Shown: in pieces, positions 61,756-64,000 of the stretch
Position numbering within the stretch: the first letter of the stretch is position 1
How the letters are laid out: each line of letters starts with the position of its first letter
Origin: Galactobacter caseinivorans
GTDB lineage: Bacteria > Actinomycetota > Actinomycetes > Actinomycetales > Micrococcaceae
Assembly: GCF_003640665.1 (NCBI RefSeq)
Contig: NZ_QQXL01000001.1
Coordinates: 682,001 to 746,000, forward strand
Direction: 5' to 3'
DNA: 64,000 bases
The notes under the pieces: generated by a model
The model's database searches: none
What the model saw: the letters and a program-made list of their open reading frames with translations, nothing else
What the model was told of the DNA's origin: nothing
Made by a program: the position numbers and the translations under genes

Positions 61756-63231
61756 TCAGAGAATTGGAGCCAGCATGGCCACGGCGTTCTGCACCAGCCG
61801 GGACCAGAGGGACCAACCCCGGACGGTCACGAGGGAGACGGGGGAGGAGGCGTCCAGGTAGCTCTGCTGCCGCTCGCGAATCGCGGCCGTGGCCGCCGGG
61901 TGCGCCAGCAGCAGGTTGTTCTCGTAGTTGAGCTCCAAGCTGCGCCGGTCCATGTTGGCGGAGCCCACCATGGCCAGGTGCCCGTCCACCGTCATGGTCT
62001 TTGAGTGCAACAGGCCAAGGGGGTACTCGTAGAGTTCCACGCCTGCCTCCAGCAGGCGGCGGTAGCTGCTGCGGGCGGCCTGGGCCACAAACCAGGAGTC
62101 GTTGTTTTGGGGGAGGACCAGGGTGGTGCGCACGCCGCGGCGTGGGGCGGCGCAGAGGGCGGCCAGGAGTGGTTCGTCCGGAACAAAGTAGGGCGTGCTG
62201 ACGGTGAGCTCGCTGTGCGCTGCCGCGATGACAGTGGTGAAGGCCTCTGACATGGCGCCGGGCCTCGCGGTGGGCCCAGTGCCAAACATGGCGCCCACCA
62301 CCGAATCGTGGGCGGGCATGCTCGCTGCACCCTCGGAAGGACCCCAGGCCCGCGGGGTGCCCACAGACACGGTGTCCTGGGGGAGCTCGGTGCGCCAGGT
62401 GGTCAGGAACAGCCACTGCTCCTGGGCCACGATGGGACCCTGGCAGCGGAAGAAGACATCCACCCACGGGGCAAATTTTGGCTTGACCCGGAAGGCGGGG
62501 TCGGCGCAGTTCTGGCTGCCGCAGTAGGCAATCGTGTCGTCAATCACCGTGATCTTGCGGTGGTTACGCAGATCAACCCTGCCCACGGCGAGCTTGCCCC
62601 AGCGCGGCAGGTCCTGCAGCGCCGCCACACAGGTGGCGCCGGCCTGCTTCATCTGCGCCCACAGGTGGCTGCGCAGAAAGGCCCTGGAGCCCACCGCGTC
62701 CACCAGGATGCGGCAGGTCACCCCGCGCCGGGCGGCCCGCGAGACGGCGTCCGCCACCTTGGTTCCGTTGGTATCAGCCAGCCAGATGTAGAAGCCGATG
62801 TGGACGGTGGACTGGGCCGCGTCGATGTCCGCCACCAGCTCATCGATGGCCGCATCTGAGTCCGCGGCCAGGCGCACCGAGTTGCCCTGCGTGGCGGCAA
62901 AACCGTTGATGGACTCCACCAGCGAGAAGGCGGATTCAGTGTCCGGGTCCAAGCCACTTGGCCGCTGAGTCTTCGGCAGGGAGATGCTCTTCTCCGCCGA
63001 GCCCATCCGCGCCCTGCGCACCCGGCCAATGCTGGTCTCGCCCAGCATGAGGTAGGCAAAGACACCCACAAAGGGGAGGAACAACAAGACCGCCACCCAG
63101 GCCACCCGCGCCGCCGCCTCGCGTCCAGGCCGCGTCAGTGCCCTGACGATGACCGCAAGGTGAAGGGCCACCAACAGGGCGCTCATCAGCATGCCCCACG
63201 GGCTGCTCACGCTCCACCACAGCAATTGCAT
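61756..63231 (-). CDS. cls: Cardiolipin synthase
   Basis: This enzyme joins phospholipid head groups to make cardiolipin in the membrane. It has 491 residues: two N-terminal helices (QLLWWSVSSPWGMLMSALLVALHLAVI and VAWVAVLLFLPFVGVFAYLML), then two phospholipase D domains. The first HKD motif is RNHRKITVIDD, the second LHSKTMTVDGHLAMVGSANMD. The ATG at 63231 has AGGA 8 nt upstream; the open frame beyond that to 63498 overlaps the regulator gene out of frame. It follows the response regulator gene by 58 bp on the same strand. Confidence 0.94.
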   Translation of the reverse strand: MQLLWWSVSSPWGMLMSALLVALHLAVIVRALTRPGREAAARVAWVAVLLFLPFVGVFAYLMLGETSIGRVRRARMGSAEKSISLPKTQRPSGLDPDTESAFSLVESINGFAATQGNSVRLAADSDAAIDELVADIDAAQSTVHIGFYIWLADTNGTKVADAVSRAARRGVTCRILVDAVGSRAFLRSHLWAQMKQAGATCVAALQDLPRWGKLAVGRVDLRNHRKITVIDDTIAYCGSQNCADPAFRVKPKFAPWVDVFFRCQGPIVAQEQWLFLTTWRTELPQDTVSVGTPRAWGPSEGAASMPAHDSVVGAMFGTGPTARPGAMSEAFTTVIAAAHSELTVSTPYFVPDEPLLAALCAAPRRGVRTTLVLPQNNDSWFVAQAARSSYRRLLEAGVELYEYPLGLLHSKTMTVDGHLAMVGSANMDRRSLELNYENNLLLAHPAATAAIRERQQSYLDASSPVSLVTVRGWSLWSRLVQNAVAMLAPIL

Positions 63232-63289
63232 GTCTATTCCTACCTTCTCCACGCGGAGTGCCCGGTGGGCGCCCATCCTCCCATGTGCT

Positions 63290-63940
63290 TCAGGACCCGG
63301 AACGCAGATACTCCAGCACTGCGGCCACCCTGCGATCCTCCGGCGCCCCCGCCGGTAAGCCCAGCTTGGTGAAGATGGCATTGATGTGCTTGGCCACGGC
63401 CTTGAGCGTGACCACCAGCTCCTCGGCCATCTGCTGATTGCCGCGCCCCTGGGCCATGAGCCCCAGGACCTCCAGCTCCCGCGGCGTGAGCGGAGCAAGG
63501 CGCGCGCTGGTGTCGCGGCGGGACATGAGGTTCGCGACCACCTCCGGGTCCATCACCGTTCCCCCTGCGGAAACCGAGCGCAGCTGGGAGGCAAAGCGAG
63601 CGTCGTCGAACACTCGGTCCTTGAGGAGGTAGCCCACGCCGCCGCCGGGGGAGTCAAGCAGTTCCTGAACGTAAAGGTGCTCCACGTATTGCGAGAGCAA
63701 CATGACCGGGAACCCAGGCGTCGTGGCCCTCAACTCCAGCGCGGCGCGGAGCCCCTCGTCGCGGTGGGTGGGCGGCATGCGTATGTCCAGGAGCGCCAGG
63801 TCCGGCTGCAGCGCGGCGCAGGCACGAAGCGCGCGCTCGGCGTCCGGCTCCGCGGCCACCGTGGTGATACCCAAGGGTGCCAGCAAGGCGGTGAGCCCCT
63901 GCCGCAGGATGAGCTGGTCTTCAGCAATGACAATGCGCAC
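63290..63940 (-). CDS. NarL/LuxR-family response regulator
   Basis: The protein has 216 residues. The receiver domain (1-125) begins MRIVIAEDQLILRQGL, with the phosphoacceptor Asp52 in LALLDIRMPP and the conserved Lys in GYLLKDRVFDD. The LuxR-type DNA-binding domain covers about 145-210 (LTPRELEVLGLMAQGRGNQQMAEELVV). The partner kinase would be expected just upstream on the minus strand, beyond the window edge; only about 60 bp remain here. It may regulate cls, but this is inference. Confidence 0.93.
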   Translation of the reverse strand: MRIVIAEDQLILRQGLTALLAPLGITTVAAEPDAERALRACAALQPDLALLDIRMPPTHRDEGLRAALELRATTPGFPVMLLSQYVEHLYVQELLDSPGGGVGYLLKDRVFDDARFASQLRSVSAGGTVMDPEVVANLMSRRDTSARLAPLTPRELEVLGLMAQGRGNQQMAEELVVTLKAVAKHINAIFTKLGLPAGAPEDRRVAAVLEYLRSGS

Positions 63941-64000
63941 ACGCCCATCATGCCCGCGGCGCGGCCCTCAGCCGCCAGCGGCACGGTGCCGGGCGCCATC

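Noticed and set aside
63941-64000. 3' end of a sensor histidine kinase upstream of the response regulator
   Set aside because: One minus-strand frame ends in a TGA near 63968 after about ten residues, which would fit, but the fragment is too short to recognise.

Overview
The window is a dense, high-GC chromosomal stretch from an actinobacterium, most likely a member of Micrococcales/Micrococcaceae. Supporting signs are strongly GC-biased third codon positions, frequent GTG/TTG starts, a NucS (EndoMS) gene, the DUF2550 gene directly after the ATP synthase operon, a DUF3039-helicase pair, and the order pncB/clpS/DUF2017/murI/MBL/rph/rdgB known from other actinobacteria. The genus assignment is inference. 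Nearly all of it is core genome: no prophage, CRISPR array, IS transposase or toxin-antitoxin pair was seen.

Layout. 1-6879: the ATP synthase operon atpB(partial)-E-F-H-A-G-D-C, then a DUF2550 membrane protein and a strong terminator. 6973-7466: four copies of a 60-bp palindromic repeat. 7487-11468: a small immunity-like protein with nucS, a Zn-motif protein, an alpha/beta hydrolase and an AI-2E family transporter. 11619-17596: a large double-anchored surface protein, a thioredoxin/TPR protein and an ABC-2 exporter. 17646-21890: DUF3039, a DEAD/DEAH helicase, a lone ABC ATPase, a stand-alone PNKP-type phosphatase and an unknown protein. 21944-23884: pncB-pncA (NAD salvage). 24011-29361: clpS, DUF2017, murI, an MBL phosphodiesterase-like protein, an inserted lipoprotein gene, rph and rdgB. 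29387-29912: four more copies of the same 60-bp repeat. 29937-37207: DedA, a DnaQ-BRCT exonuclease, a degenerate ADP-ribosylglycohydrolase, sbcD-sbcC. 37308-44337: three MFS transporters, a KAS III enzyme, a small protein and an M20 peptidase. 44668-51688: an RND permease, mqo and a solute-binding lipoprotein. 51735-52866: tRNA-Leu(TAG), bcp and two tRNA-Lys(CTT). 52991-63940: a hypothetical gene, ilvD, an HTH regulator, a giant cell-wall nuclease/5'-nucleotidase, cardiolipin synthase and a NarL-type response regulator.

Most notable signals: (1) a family of exactly 60-bp nested palindromes, four copies in each of two intergenic spaces between convergent genes; (2) a lipoprotein gene flanked by a perfect 20-bp direct repeat, inserted between the MBL gene and rph; (3) a pervasive leaderless-start architecture, TANNNT boxes 6-7 nt before the start codon in at least 16 genes, which fixes many start codons; (4) tandem GTTC units resembling a PHO box before the nuclease/5'-nucleotidase gene, suggesting a phosphate-starvation DNA-scavenging system; (5) a tandem duplication of a whole promoter-tRNA-terminator cassette.
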